From positions 1 to 47,297 of the forward strand of contig CAJGDJ010000016.1 of the NCBI GenBank assembly GCA_904502025.1: a DNA stretch of 47,297 bases, in the 5' to 3' direction. The first letter of the stretch is position 1. Every line of letters starts with the position of its first letter. The notes beneath the pieces are model-generated. The model was not told the DNA's origin and ran no database searches. It worked only from the letters and a program-made list of their open reading frames with translations. Positions 32,050 to 40,283 of this stretch are shown in pieces. The position numbers and the translations under genes were made by a program. Source of the stretch: an uncultured Muribaculaceae bacterium (GTDB taxonomy: Bacteria > Bacteroidota > Bacteroidia > Bacteroidales > Muribaculaceae).

Positions 32050-33357
32050 TTATTCCCACTCAATTGTTGCCGATGGTTTTGGCGACATGTCGTAGCATAC
32101 ACGATTCACGTTTGGCACTTCTTTGAGAATGCGGTCAGTAATCTTTTTGAGGATCGCCCAGTCGATTTCTTCGATAGTAGCTGTCATTGCATCAACTGTG
32201 TTCACGGCACGAATGATTACAGGCCAATCATAAGAACGAGCATTGTTACGAACTCCTACCGATTTGAAGTCGGGAACAACTGTAAAGTATTGCCATACTG
32301 TTTTATCAAGACCGGCAATAGCAAACTCTTCGCGAAGAATAGCATCTGATTCACGCACTGCTTCAAGACGATCGCGAGTGATTGCACCAAGGCAACGCAC
32401 ACCAAGACCTGGCCCGGGGAATGGCTGACGATATACCATTTCGTAAGGCAATCCAAGTTCTACACCACATGCACGCACCTCATCTTTGAAGAGTTGTTTC
32501 AATGGCTCAACAAGTTCAAACTGCATATCTTCGGGAAGACCACCCACATTGTGGTGTGATTTTACCATTTTTGCTGTTTTTGTACCACTTTCTACAATGT
32601 CGGGGTAAATTGTACCTTGACCGAGGAAGTCGATACCCTCAAGTTTGCGAGCTTCTTCTTCAAATACACGAATAAACTCACCACCGATGATTTTGCGTTT
32701 TTCTTCAGGGTCTTCAACTCCTTCAAGTTTGCCAAGGAATCGCTCAGTTGCATCAACATATACAAGATTTGCACAAAGTTGATTACGGAACACCTCAACA
32801 ACATTTTCTGATTCTCCTTTACGCATCAAGCCATGGTTAACGTGAACACACACAAGATTATCACCGATTGCTTTTAATAACAATGCTGCAACAACCGAGC
32901 TATCTACACCACCCGAGAGTGCAAGCAACACCTTACGATCTCCCACTTGACGACGCACAAGCTCAACTTGGTCATTAACAAAGTTTGTCATATTCCAGTT
33001 AGCTTCAGCCTTACAAGTATCAAACACAAATGATTTAATTGCGTTCTTGATAGACTCAATATCATCATTAAATTGAGCAAGCTTTACTTCACATAAAGCT
33101 TTTTCATGCCCGGCAGCAATTACAGGAATCCCAATGTTGTAAATTTCAGGATTTACATCAATAGCAACCCCATCAATCACATTATTAGGGCCTCCATTAA
33201 TAACAATCCCCTTAACATTTGGCAATGCTTTAAGTTCATCAGCCGTGATGTCATGGGGATAAATTTCGCTGTAAACGCCAAGTGCACGAATGGCACGAGC
33301 AACTACTGTATTTTCGTGACTACCTAAATCAAGGATCACAATCATATCCTGTTTCAT
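32050..33357 (-). CDS. guaA: GMP synthase with a reduced, catalytically dead glutaminase part
   Basis: A 435-residue GMP synthase, which aminates XMP to GMP using ATP. The ATP-pyrophosphatase half is complete: ALSGGVDSSVVAALL with the PP-loop at 148-154, QGTIYPDIVESG, HHNVGGLP, the PFPGPGLGVR block and the C-terminal dimerisation domain ending SPKPSATIEWE. The N-terminal amidotransferase half, about 200 residues in normal GuaA, is only about 110 here. The catalytic Cys motif (Gly-x-Cys-x-Gly) is replaced by AAGHE near residue 81, and the segment carrying the catalytic His-Glu is absent. Ammonia, not glutamine, should be the nitrogen donor. It has its own promoter. Confidence 0.93.
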   Translation of the reverse strand: MKQDMIVILDLGSHENTVVARAIRALGVYSEIYPHDITADELKALPNVKGIVINGGPNNVIDGVAIDVNPEIYNIGIPVIAAGHEKALCEVKLAQFNDDIESIKNAIKSFVFDTCKAEANWNMTNFVNDQVELVRRQVGDRKVLLALSGGVDSSVVAALLLKAIGDNLVCVHVNHGLMRKGESENVVEVFRNQLCANLVYVDATERFLGKLEGVEDPEEKRKIIGGEFIRVFEEEARKLEGIDFLGQGTIYPDIVESGTKTAKMVKSHHNVGGLPEDMQFELVEPLKQLFKDEVRACGVELGLPYEMVYRQPFPGPGLGVRCLGAITRDRLEAVRESDAILREEFAIAGLDKTVWQYFTVVPDFKSVGVRNNARSYDWPVIIRAVNTVDAMTATIEEIDWAILKKITDRILKEVPNVNRVCYDMSPKPSATIEWE

Positions 33358-33391
33358 ATAAATATAATATTTTGTTATAATTTTATTGGCA

Positions 33392-33421
33392 CAAAATTAC
33401 AATATTTTCAGCCTACTACAA
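33392..33421 (-). promoter_or_regulatory. guaA promoter (TTG-N19-TAATTTTG)
   Basis: On the minus strand TTG (33421-33419), 19 bp, TAATTTTG (33399-33392), about 35 bp upstream of the ATG at 33357. Confidence 0.7.
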
Positions 33422-33519
33422 AGAAATCTTCACATTTTTTATTGACTCTTTTTTATCATTTATTTTATTTTCTTATTACTTATCAATGGGGGCTATCTTA
33501 TGAATTAAAATAATTTAGT

Positions 33520-33527
33520 TATCTTTG
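33520..33527 (+). promoter_or_regulatory. -7 element for the CotH/collagen-like gene
   Basis: TATCTTTG matches TAnnTTTG, 37 bp upstream of the ATG at 33565, with TTA (not TTG) at the -33 distance. Confidence 0.55.
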
Positions 33528-33564
33528 TCTTCTATTATCGCTTAAACAACTTAAACTAACAAAT

Positions 33565-35952
33565 ATGATAAAAAAATTTATTTATGCTTTAATCAGTTTG
33601 ATTATTATACCACTTAGTGGGTGTAATGATGACGAGCTTGACGCATTAAAGGCCGAGCAAGAAGCACTTTCCGATAGAGTGCTTGCCCTTGAATCTTGGC
33701 AAAAACAAGTTAATGACAATATAGCATCTTTACAAAATCTTATTGTAGCCCTTGAGCAAAGGGACTACGTTACCGGAGTTACTCCGTTAACCGACGGTTC
33801 CGGCTATATTATCAGTTTTTTGAAAAATGGAGCTATTATTGTCAAAAATGGCACTAATGGTACAGATGGCACTAATGGGAACTCCCCTATTATCAGTGTT
33901 AAGCTCGACGAGGACGGCTTATATTATTGGACCATAGATGGTAATTGGCTTTACGACTCCAACGGCAATAAAGTCAGAGCAAGTGCAATTGATGGCAAAG
34001 ATGGACAAGATGGCACCCCTGGTGCTGATGGTGCCCCCGGAACTGATGGGGAAGACGGCAAAGATGGTGTCGATGGAACTGATGGAAAAGATGGTAAGGA
34101 TGGGACTGACGGAAAAGATGGTGCTGATGGCAAAGATGGCAATACTCCTCAATTACGCATAAACCCTGTTACCAATGAGTGGGAAGTATCTACCGATGGA
34201 GGTATCACATGGTTCTCTACCGGCGTAAATGCAACCGGTGAAAAAGGTGAACAGGGTGAACAAGGAGAAAAAGGTGAACAGGGTGAAAAAGGTGAACAGG
34301 GTGAAAAAGGTGAGCAAGGTGAACAAGGAGAAAAAGGTGAGAAAGGTGAACAAGGAGAAAAAGGTGAGAAAGGAGACAGTTGGTTTGCAGGCGTTGACGC
34401 GTCAAATTCTCATTATATCACTGTAACACTTACAAACGGAACAGTCTTTACATTCCCTCGCTATAAGATCTTTAAGATTGGCACCGACACAAACAACGAT
34501 GCCATTGTCTTAACTCAATTAGGAGCAACAACCATTGCCCTACGTCTCCCCGATGGATTCAAAGAAGCTGACTATACTGCGATTGTTGCCAACATAATAA
34601 CCGGCGTTAATGGAGATATTGCCACTCGCTCATATTCTTCAACCGAGTGGATTGTAAAAATCACGAAACCCACATTTGCGAGCGATGGTTCTTGCAATAA
34701 CGATGCTTCTGTTTCAGTAACTCCTCCCGGCAACATCAAAGCCGGCGACAAAGCTATACTAAATGTAGCATTGATTAATTCAGACGGTAGCAAAACCGAG
34801 ACTGCTCGACCTCTTGTTATGGCTGATCTAAACACAATCCCTTCTCAAGTACCTCACATCTATATAATGACCGATGAATATGTTGAAGAGATTCCCGATA
34901 AGGAAAACTATATGACATCTACATTTCGAGTTAAAACCAATGAATCAAGTCATGAAGTTATAGGCGAAATATCATTGAGAGGTCGTGGAAACACCACTTG
35001 GAATTACGACAAACGTCCTTATCGATTAAAATTCAGCGAAAAGGTATCGATCTGTGGCATGGAAGCTCAGAAAAACTATGTGCTTATCGCACACTACATC
35101 GACCCAACATTGATGAGTAACCCGATTGCTTTCAAGATGGCCGAGTTATTAGGTATGCCATATACTAATAGTGCAGTTCCTGTAGAAGTTACTCTTAACG
35201 GAAAATATCGTGGTGCATATATGTTGACCGAAGCAATTGGGATTCGCAAGACAAGCGTTGACATTGATGAAAACAATAGCATATTATTTGAAATTGACAC
35301 TCATTACGACGAAGAATGGCAATTCAAATCATCAATATACAATCTTCCGGTAATGGTAAAGGATCCCGATATGACTCAAGAAACGTTTGATTATTGGAAA
35401 AATGACTTTGAAGCACTTGAAAAAGAATTTGCGACTGACATTATTGCGAATAGTAATTATCCTGAATATTTGGATCTTACTTCAGTCGCCAACTTTTTCA
35501 TCATTCAAAACATGGTTGGAAACGAAGAAATATGCCATCCTAAAAGCACATTCATACATAAAACTAAAGGTGGCAAATATTATTTTGGCCCGGTTTGGGA
35601 CTTTGATTGGGCTTTTGGATACTACCCCGGATACTCTTATTTCCATATTACCCCAAAAGTATTCCACCCCAACCAATCCAATTCTCAGCTTGGAGCAAAA
35701 TTCTTTGACCGATTCTTTACCGATCCTCGTTTTGTTGAAGTATATCGTGACCGTTGGGAGTATTTCAAAACTTATTGCTATCCTCAATTGATAGATTATG
35801 TTGATCGTTATGAAGCACTCATTAAGCAATCGGCAATAAATGATGCCACAATTTGGACCAATACCGCAAACCACACCGAAATGGTTGAAAAAATGCGTCA
35901 ATGGCTCAAAAATCGCATCACATTCATTGACAATGAAATAACAACATTCTAA
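33565..35952 (+). CDS. CotH-kinase lipoprotein with DUF4988 and collagen-like repeats
   Basis: A 795-residue surface lipoprotein (lipobox LSGC, Cys20). The order is a short coiled coil (about 25-60), a DUF4988-type domain (about 65-140), a first collagen-like block of 16 Gly-x-y triplets (about 144-192), a second DUF4988-like strand pair, a second block of 15 Gly-Glu-Lys/Gln triplets (225-269), an unassigned domain (about 285-420), and a C-terminal CotH kinase domain. The last shows ISLRGRGNTTWNYDKRPYRL, LNGKYRGAYMLTEAIG and the metal-binding GPVWDFDWAFG. CotH proteins are atypical protein kinases that phosphorylate serine. Its target here is unknown. It is monocistronic. Confidence 0.9.
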   Translation: MIKKFIYALISLIIIPLSGCNDDELDALKAEQEALSDRVLALESWQKQVNDNIASLQNLIVALEQRDYVTGVTPLTDGSGYIISFLKNGAIIVKNGTNGTDGTNGNSPIISVKLDEDGLYYWTIDGNWLYDSNGNKVRASAIDGKDGQDGTPGADGAPGTDGEDGKDGVDGTDGKDGKDGTDGKDGADGKDGNTPQLRINPVTNEWEVSTDGGITWFSTGVNATGEKGEQGEQGEKGEQGEKGEQGEKGEQGEQGEKGEKGEQGEKGEKGDSWFAGVDASNSHYITVTLTNGTVFTFPRYKIFKIGTDTNNDAIVLTQLGATTIALRLPDGFKEADYTAIVANIITGVNGDIATRSYSSTEWIVKITKPTFASDGSCNNDASVSVTPPGNIKAGDKAILNVALINSDGSKTETARPLVMADLNTIPSQVPHIYIMTDEYVEEIPDKENYMTSTFRVKTNESSHEVIGEISLRGRGNTTWNYDKRPYRLKFSEKVSICGMEAQKNYVLIAHYIDPTLMSNPIAFKMAELLGMPYTNSAVPVEVTLNGKYRGAYMLTEAIGIRKTSVDIDENNSILFEIDTHYDEEWQFKSSIYNLPVMVKDPDMTQETFDYWKNDFEALEKEFATDIIANSNYPEYLDLTSVANFFIIQNMVGNEEICHPKSTFIHKTKGGKYYFGPVWDFDWAFGYYPGYSYFHITPKVFHPNQSNSQLGAKFFDRFFTDPRFVEVYRDRWEYFKTYCYPQLIDYVDRYEALIKQSAINDATIWTNTANHTEMVEKMRQWLKNRITFIDNEITTF
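33994..34140 (+). repeat. Collagen-like coding repeat, block 1
   Basis: Sixteen Gly-x-y triplets, mostly Gly-Lys-Asp, Gly-Thr-Asp and Gly-Ala-Asp with two Gly-x-Pro units, encoded by 9-base units built on GGxAAAGAT. Acidic composition. Confidence 0.85.
34237..34374 (+). repeat. Collagen-like coding repeat, block 2 (near-perfect tandem)
   Basis: Fifteen consecutive triplets of Gly-Glu-Lys or Gly-Glu-Gln encoded by nearly identical 9-base units (GGTGAAAAA, GGTGAACAG, GGAGAA...). The plus strand is strongly purine-rich. The repeat is long enough to change length by slippage in steps of 9 bases without breaking the frame. Confidence 0.9.
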
Positions 35953-35978
35953 TCTATTGAATAATTCTATATTTACAC

Positions 35979-36004
35979 AAATCCTTGCCAAAAAGCAAGG
36001 ATTT
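35979..36004. terminator. Terminator between CotH and EamA genes
   Basis: AAATCCTTGC (35979-35988) pairs perfectly with GCAAGGATTT (35995-36004), followed by GTTTTATTTA. It separates convergent genes. Confidence 0.85.
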
Positions 36005-36011
36005 GTTTTAT

Positions 36012-36887
36012 TTACCGACTACCCAATACCAATAGCACCAATCCCACTAATAGTATTGCCAAGTCAATAATCTTCATCTTCACATTCTTTTCACTAAGCA
36101 TCACCACTCCAAATAAGAATGAGACTATCACACTCCCCCTGCGAATCATTGATACCACCGCAATCATCGATTCATCAAACGACAACGAATAAAAATAAGC
36201 AATATCGGCAATCGTCAAAAATAACGCAATACAAGGGATAGTCCATCGCCATTGAAATGGTGTCGTATCTCGTTTTGTTTGCTTGATTATTGCTATAGTA
36301 ACTCCCATTATTACCAACTGATACAACGAATACCACGCCTGTACCTCAAGTGGTTCATATTGACGAAGAAGATATTTATCATATAATCCACTAACGGCAC
36401 CCATTATCATCGCACCAAAGCTCAACCACAACCAGCGATTGTTTTTTATTGATATACCTTCCTTTGCTCCAATGCGACTTATCAAAAACAACGACGATAT
36501 GCCTAATATCACACCTCCCCACTGCAATATATTAAGTCGTTCGCCAAATATTAGCATAGCTCCGATAAGCACCATAACGGGTCGAGTGGCATTTATTGGT
36601 CCTGCTATAGTCAATGGTAAATGCTTCAGCCCAAAATACCCAAACAACCACGACGATAAAACAATAAATGATTTTATCAGAATATGGAAATGACCTATTG
36701 CCGTCTCTCCCAACCCAACACTTCCATTAAGCAATCCCTGAACAATTACAGGCGACATAAACAATGCCCCAAACAATGTATTGTAAAACAACACCGAGAG
36801 CACATTATTACCATTCAACGACAACTTCTTAAATATATCATACACGCCCAAACATAACGCCGAGACTACCGCAAGTAATATCCACAT
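36012..36887 (-). CDS. EamA-family (DMT) inner-membrane transporter
   Basis: A 291-residue polytopic protein with about ten hydrophobic helices in two five-helix EamA repeats: the first half starts WILLAVVSALCLGVYDIFKK, the second near residue 140 (LWLSFGAMIMGAVSGLYDKY). Drug/metabolite transporters of this family export or import small metabolites. The substrate cannot be inferred. I start it at the Met at 36887. An ATG at 36920 would add 11 residues, but a -7 element (36915 to 36908) lies in that stretch. It is divergent from the SusD-like gene. Confidence 0.85.
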   Translation of the reverse strand: MWILLAVVSALCLGVYDIFKKLSLNGNNVLSVLFYNTLFGALFMSPVIVQGLLNGSVGLGETAIGHFHILIKSFIVLSSWLFGYFGLKHLPLTIAGPINATRPVMVLIGAMLIFGERLNILQWGGVILGISSLFLISRIGAKEGISIKNNRWLWLSFGAMIMGAVSGLYDKYLLRQYEPLEVQAWYSLYQLVIMGVTIAIIKQTKRDTTPFQWRWTIPCIALFLTIADIAYFYSLSFDESMIAVVSMIRRGSVIVSFLFGVVMLSEKNVKMKIIDLAILLVGLVLLVLGSR

Positions 36888-36907
36888 AAATTCAAAATTT
36901 GCGACTG

Positions 36908-36915
36908 CAAAATTA
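36908..36915 (-). promoter_or_regulatory. -7 element for the EamA gene
   Basis: On the minus strand TAATTTTG fits TAnnTTTG, about 20 bp upstream of the Met at 36887. No -33 TTG was found. Confidence 0.45.
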
Positions 36916-36950
36916 ATCATTTTTCAATAAAACTCATTTTTACCGATAGT

Positions 36951-37005
36951 ATTCTCATTTATTCTCATTATTTTTGTAGTATATTTACCCTAGATACTAC
37001 AAAAA
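36951..37005 (+). promoter_or_regulatory. Probable operator region of the SusD-like operon
   Basis: A perfect 12-bp inverted repeat, TTTTTGTAGTAT (36971-36982) and ATACTACAAAAA (36994-37005) with an 11-bp spacer, lies 30-65 bp upstream of the SusD-like ATG. It is preceded by a tandem direct repeat of ATTCTCATT at 36951 and 36961. A canonical TAnnTTTG is missing (nearest is TATATTTA inside the palindrome), so a dedicated activator or repressor is likely. The first arm has no long T run after it, so a terminator is less likely. Confidence 0.55.
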
Positions 37006-37035
37006 CATTAAACATTCCACAATATATTTTTTGTC

Positions 37036-38973
37036 ATGAATAAACTTAAAATATTTTCACTGTCATTATTGTTTGGGCTTTCAATTTCAAGTTGCGTAGA
37101 AGACGAGAATTATATTACCCCTGAAGACAATGTTGTTGATTCTATTATTTACAAGACAACCGAACAGCTCATACCTGCAATTGAGTTTTACGCAAGTCAA
37201 TCAGTGTATGACCACGCTGAATATAATATATATCTTTCTCAATGCTTAACTACTACTGGCAAGAGCCAAACCGGTTCTTATCCCTACAAGCAAGGTTGGG
37301 AATTCTTGAACATCAACCGCCACCCACAATGGCGTCGTCACTTCTATGATTTGGCTAAAAACATCCGTTCAGTATGCGATCTCTCTGGCACAACAAACGC
37401 CGATTTGATTGCTCGTACAATTATGTTAATGTCAACACAATTAACAACCGACACTTTTGGCGAAATGCCTATGCTTCCTGAAAACTTTATTGAATCAACT
37501 GGTAAATATGGTGATGCTCATGCAGCAATATCTCCACACTATGAAGATCAAGTTGATGTCTATAACTGGATGTTTCGTGAAGCAGATGCTCTTATCTCAG
37601 CATTTGAAAACCACGATTCTGCTAATGACGTTAAGATTGATGCAATGATGGATTGCATTTATCAAGGCAATCTTAACAAATGGAAAGGTTTGGTTTATGC
37701 AATGAAAGCTCGCCTATTGCTCCGAAACATACCTAACGTAGATATGTCAAAATGTCAACAAATTATTGATGTAGCTCAACAAGCTATTAATATTTGGCGT
37801 TCAGGCGATCTTCTTTATGGGACATGGTTTGGGAATGAACCTCGCTATAATTATTCCGAAGAAAACTATGCCCCTTGGAGTTCTGCACAACCTAAGATTA
37901 ACTCTTGGGAATCCCGTGATAACCGTTTGTCAAACGATGCAGTTCCATCTAAATTCTTCATGGAAGCTTGCCTCGGAATTAACTTCCCCGGTGTAGAAGG
38001 TGATCAAGGCACATGGAATCCTCGTAAATGTAATGGTTATGGTAATGACCCTCGCATTATGCTTCTTATGAAGCCTGCCGAAGGTCCTAAATCAGCTTCA
38101 GATGAAAAAACTATGCAAACAGCATATCGTTATCTTGAAAACAATGTTGGTTCTGGTGCTACTTATAAGCGTAAAGATTACCCCGACCTATATTACGGTG
38201 CATACGCCGGTGCTCTTGATGCCTACAATGCTATTTTCACAATGGAAGAGCTTTACTTCATTCAAGCCGAAGCTTACTATTGGTTAGGAAATAAAGCTAA
38301 AGCATGTGAACTTGCTAAAGAGGCTACCGAATGGAACATCCAACGACATCTTGATCCTTACCTCAAAAATAGCGGTGGGATTTATCCTGACCAAGCATTT
38401 GCTCCTGAAAAGATTGAAGACGAATATACTGCGAACATGTGGAAAGCTCGTTTTGAAGCATGGAAAGGTGCATTCTTTAACAATGAAAAAACTACAGTAA
38501 AATATAGTGGAAAGGATGCCAATGGTAAAGAAAAATCAGGTACTGCAACCGGTTTCGCATGCTCTACAGTAGGAAACAAACGTTGGTTCTTTGATACTGC
38601 AAATTACACTCTTTCTGATCTTATGATGCAAAAATACATTGCAATGTATATGCAACCTGAGCAATGGACCGACCTCCGTCGTTATCATTATAGCAACAAT
38701 CGTAACGGTGTGATTCCTACAGGTGAAACAAAAACTGTATATCAAACATTACGCCGTCCTTATAATCTTTACTCAGCTTACTGGGTAAATGGTTTGACCG
38801 ATGCTCAAAAAGAAAACACTTGGATTCAACGTCTCAATTATGACCCTCAAACCGAGGATATTTATAACAAAGATGAGATTGTACGCCTTGGTGCATACAA
38901 AGACTATAAGTGGCTACAAAAACCAATGATTTGGGCTGAAGCTGCAGGAACTCGTTCTTCATTAACTAATTAA
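37036..38973 (+). CDS. SusD/RagB-like nutrient-binding lipoprotein (no SusC adjacent)
   Basis: A 645-residue outer-membrane lipoprotein (lipobox SISSC, Cys20, followed by VEDE, an acidic tail typical of surface-exported lipoproteins). Helical, TPR-like organisation with MKARLLLRN near residue 227, and the C-terminal WTDLRRYHYSNNRNG followed by LRRPYN and RLNYDP are SusD-like landmarks. SusD proteins form the lid of a SusC TonB-dependent channel. Here no SusC lies before or after it. It is followed 26 bp later by a second VEDE lipoprotein. It is presumably for glycan or peptide uptake. The ligand is unknown. Confidence 0.85.
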   Translation: MNKLKIFSLSLLFGLSISSCVEDENYITPEDNVVDSIIYKTTEQLIPAIEFYASQSVYDHAEYNIYLSQCLTTTGKSQTGSYPYKQGWEFLNINRHPQWRRHFYDLAKNIRSVCDLSGTTNADLIARTIMLMSTQLTTDTFGEMPMLPENFIESTGKYGDAHAAISPHYEDQVDVYNWMFREADALISAFENHDSANDVKIDAMMDCIYQGNLNKWKGLVYAMKARLLLRNIPNVDMSKCQQIIDVAQQAINIWRSGDLLYGTWFGNEPRYNYSEENYAPWSSAQPKINSWESRDNRLSNDAVPSKFFMEACLGINFPGVEGDQGTWNPRKCNGYGNDPRIMLLMKPAEGPKSASDEKTMQTAYRYLENNVGSGATYKRKDYPDLYYGAYAGALDAYNAIFTMEELYFIQAEAYYWLGNKAKACELAKEATEWNIQRHLDPYLKNSGGIYPDQAFAPEKIEDEYTANMWKARFEAWKGAFFNNEKTTVKYSGKDANGKEKSGTATGFACSTVGNKRWFFDTANYTLSDLMMQKYIAMYMQPEQWTDLRRYHYSNNRNGVIPTGETKTVYQTLRRPYNLYSAYWVNGLTDAQKENTWIQRLNYDPQTEDIYNKDEIVRLGAYKDYKWLQKPMIWAEAAGTRSSLTN

Positions 38974-38999
38974 GGTGCCAATTAATAAAAAATTAAATT

Positions 39000-40133
39000 A
39001 TGAATTTACAATATAAATTAGGAATTATAGGATTGAGTCTTATTGTATTTTCATCGTGCGTAGAAGATGAACCGTATGAAGACAATATCGAGATTGAAAA
39101 GTCCACTACCGTATGCAATTGGGATGTAAGTTCATTGGTGTGTAAAGCCGGTGGAAAATTTTCGTTCAAAGGAGTGTATTCATCTGAAAAAGAATATACA
39201 TTCTCTCATAGCGAAGTGTGGTATAACGTAAATCGTGTAGAAGAAGCCTCTGCAACTGCAAAATTAGCAGGCTCTAGCTTTAACTACACAATGAGTTATT
39301 TCAGTGAAGCATTAGTGCAAAATCAATTAACTTTCAAATTTAACCATTCTCTCTCAACATGGGATGGAGAAAAATTTGAGTTAATCAGTTCTGTTCCTGT
39401 TTCTGAAACTCTCACCCCTATTAATTGGAACACTCCTAAAGAATGGAATATGACTGAAGATAACAAATTTGCAACTTTTTTCCCTGAAGGTTTTGCTGAA
39501 GAGTTTGAGAATGCAGTTGACTCTTTGATTGTTACTGATAGTTATTATAACTCTTTGCGTTATCTTTATGCAATCTATCCTTTCACCAATGAACGTTTTG
39601 CTGAAATAAATGCTAAATTTGGCACTGAATTCCCAACTGATATTCATTATTCAGAATATGATAAGCAAGCTGCAGTTACCGACAAAATGAATCGTTGGTA
39701 TGATGGTAGCTCCCCATATAACCCCGAATCTAAGTACCCTGTACCACCTGCTGATACTGTTGCATATTACTATGGTAAGACAGGTGTTTACAACATAATT
39801 CCAAAAGAAGAAGCAGTTAAAGATGAATTTGGCATTTATCGTTATGCTGCTGATAAGTCAATCATCGTTTATCCCGTTTATGCATCTGCTCCATGGGTAT
39901 TCAGTCGTTATGACGATGATAAAGGTTCTGTTGTATCAACTGTTATTCCCGAATATATTGAAGCGTTCAAGGCTTTGGTAGAACCTATTGCATTCCAAGA
40001 ATGGATTAAGGGTGATGATGGGTACGCAATTTCGTTCAAACGTAAATTCGTCCTTGATGCAAACTACAGAGTGTTTGAACTTGATGGCAATGTCACCTCA
40101 GCTGAAAACAAATACAATATAACTATAAATTAA
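39000..40133 (+). CDS. Surface lipoprotein paired with the SusD-like protein
   Basis: A 377-residue lipoprotein whose signal ends VFSSC-VEDE, matching the tail of the SusD-like protein 26 bp upstream, so both are probably exported to the surface and act together. The body is beta-rich (SWTKAGGKFSFKGVYSSEKEYTF-like strands), with an N-terminal domain to about residue 120 and a longer domain with repeated Tyr/Pro-rich loops (YPVPPADTVAYYYGK). I do not recognise a named family. Position fits a SusE/F-like ligand-binding accessory. The substrate is unknown. Confidence 0.7.
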   Translation: MNLQYKLGIIGLSLIVFSSCVEDEPYEDNIEIEKSTTVCNWDVSSLVCKAGGKFSFKGVYSSEKEYTFSHSEVWYNVNRVEEASATAKLAGSSFNYTMSYFSEALVQNQLTFKFNHSLSTWDGEKFELISSVPVSETLTPINWNTPKEWNMTEDNKFATFFPEGFAEEFENAVDSLIVTDSYYNSLRYLYAIYPFTNERFAEINAKFGTEFPTDIHYSEYDKQAAVTDKMNRWYDGSSPYNPESKYPVPPADTVAYYYGKTGVYNIIPKEEAVKDEFGIYRYAADKSIIVYPVYASAPWVFSRYDDDKGSVVSTVIPEYIEAFKALVEPIAFQEWIKGDDGYAISFKRKFVLDANYRVFELDGNVTSAENKYNITIN

Positions 40134-40224
40134 TCTAACATTCGTTAGACATAATAGTTACAACATTTAATCATCTTATAATGTAATTACTAATTATTTT
40201 ATAATCATTTTCAATAAAAAGTTA

Positions 40225-40232
40225 TAACTTTG
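40225..40232 (+). promoter_or_regulatory. -7 element for the lipoprotein/TonB-receptor operon
   Basis: TAACTTTG matches TAnnTTTG, 51 bp upstream of the ATG at 40284. No -33 TTG at the expected distance. Confidence 0.55.
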
Positions 40233-40283
40233 CAAAAAGAGCATAAAAATCCTCAATTATAAACTTTTATAAAATTTACAACT

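Noticed and set aside
33994..34374. Tandem repeats considered as a CRISPR array
   Set aside because: Units are 9 bases, contiguous, in frame and encode Gly-x-y triplets. No unique spacers.
34153..34405. Minus-strand Phe/Leu/Thr repeat ORFs opposite the collagen repeat
   Set aside because: They are the complement of the 9-base tandem repeat. Low-complexity artefacts.
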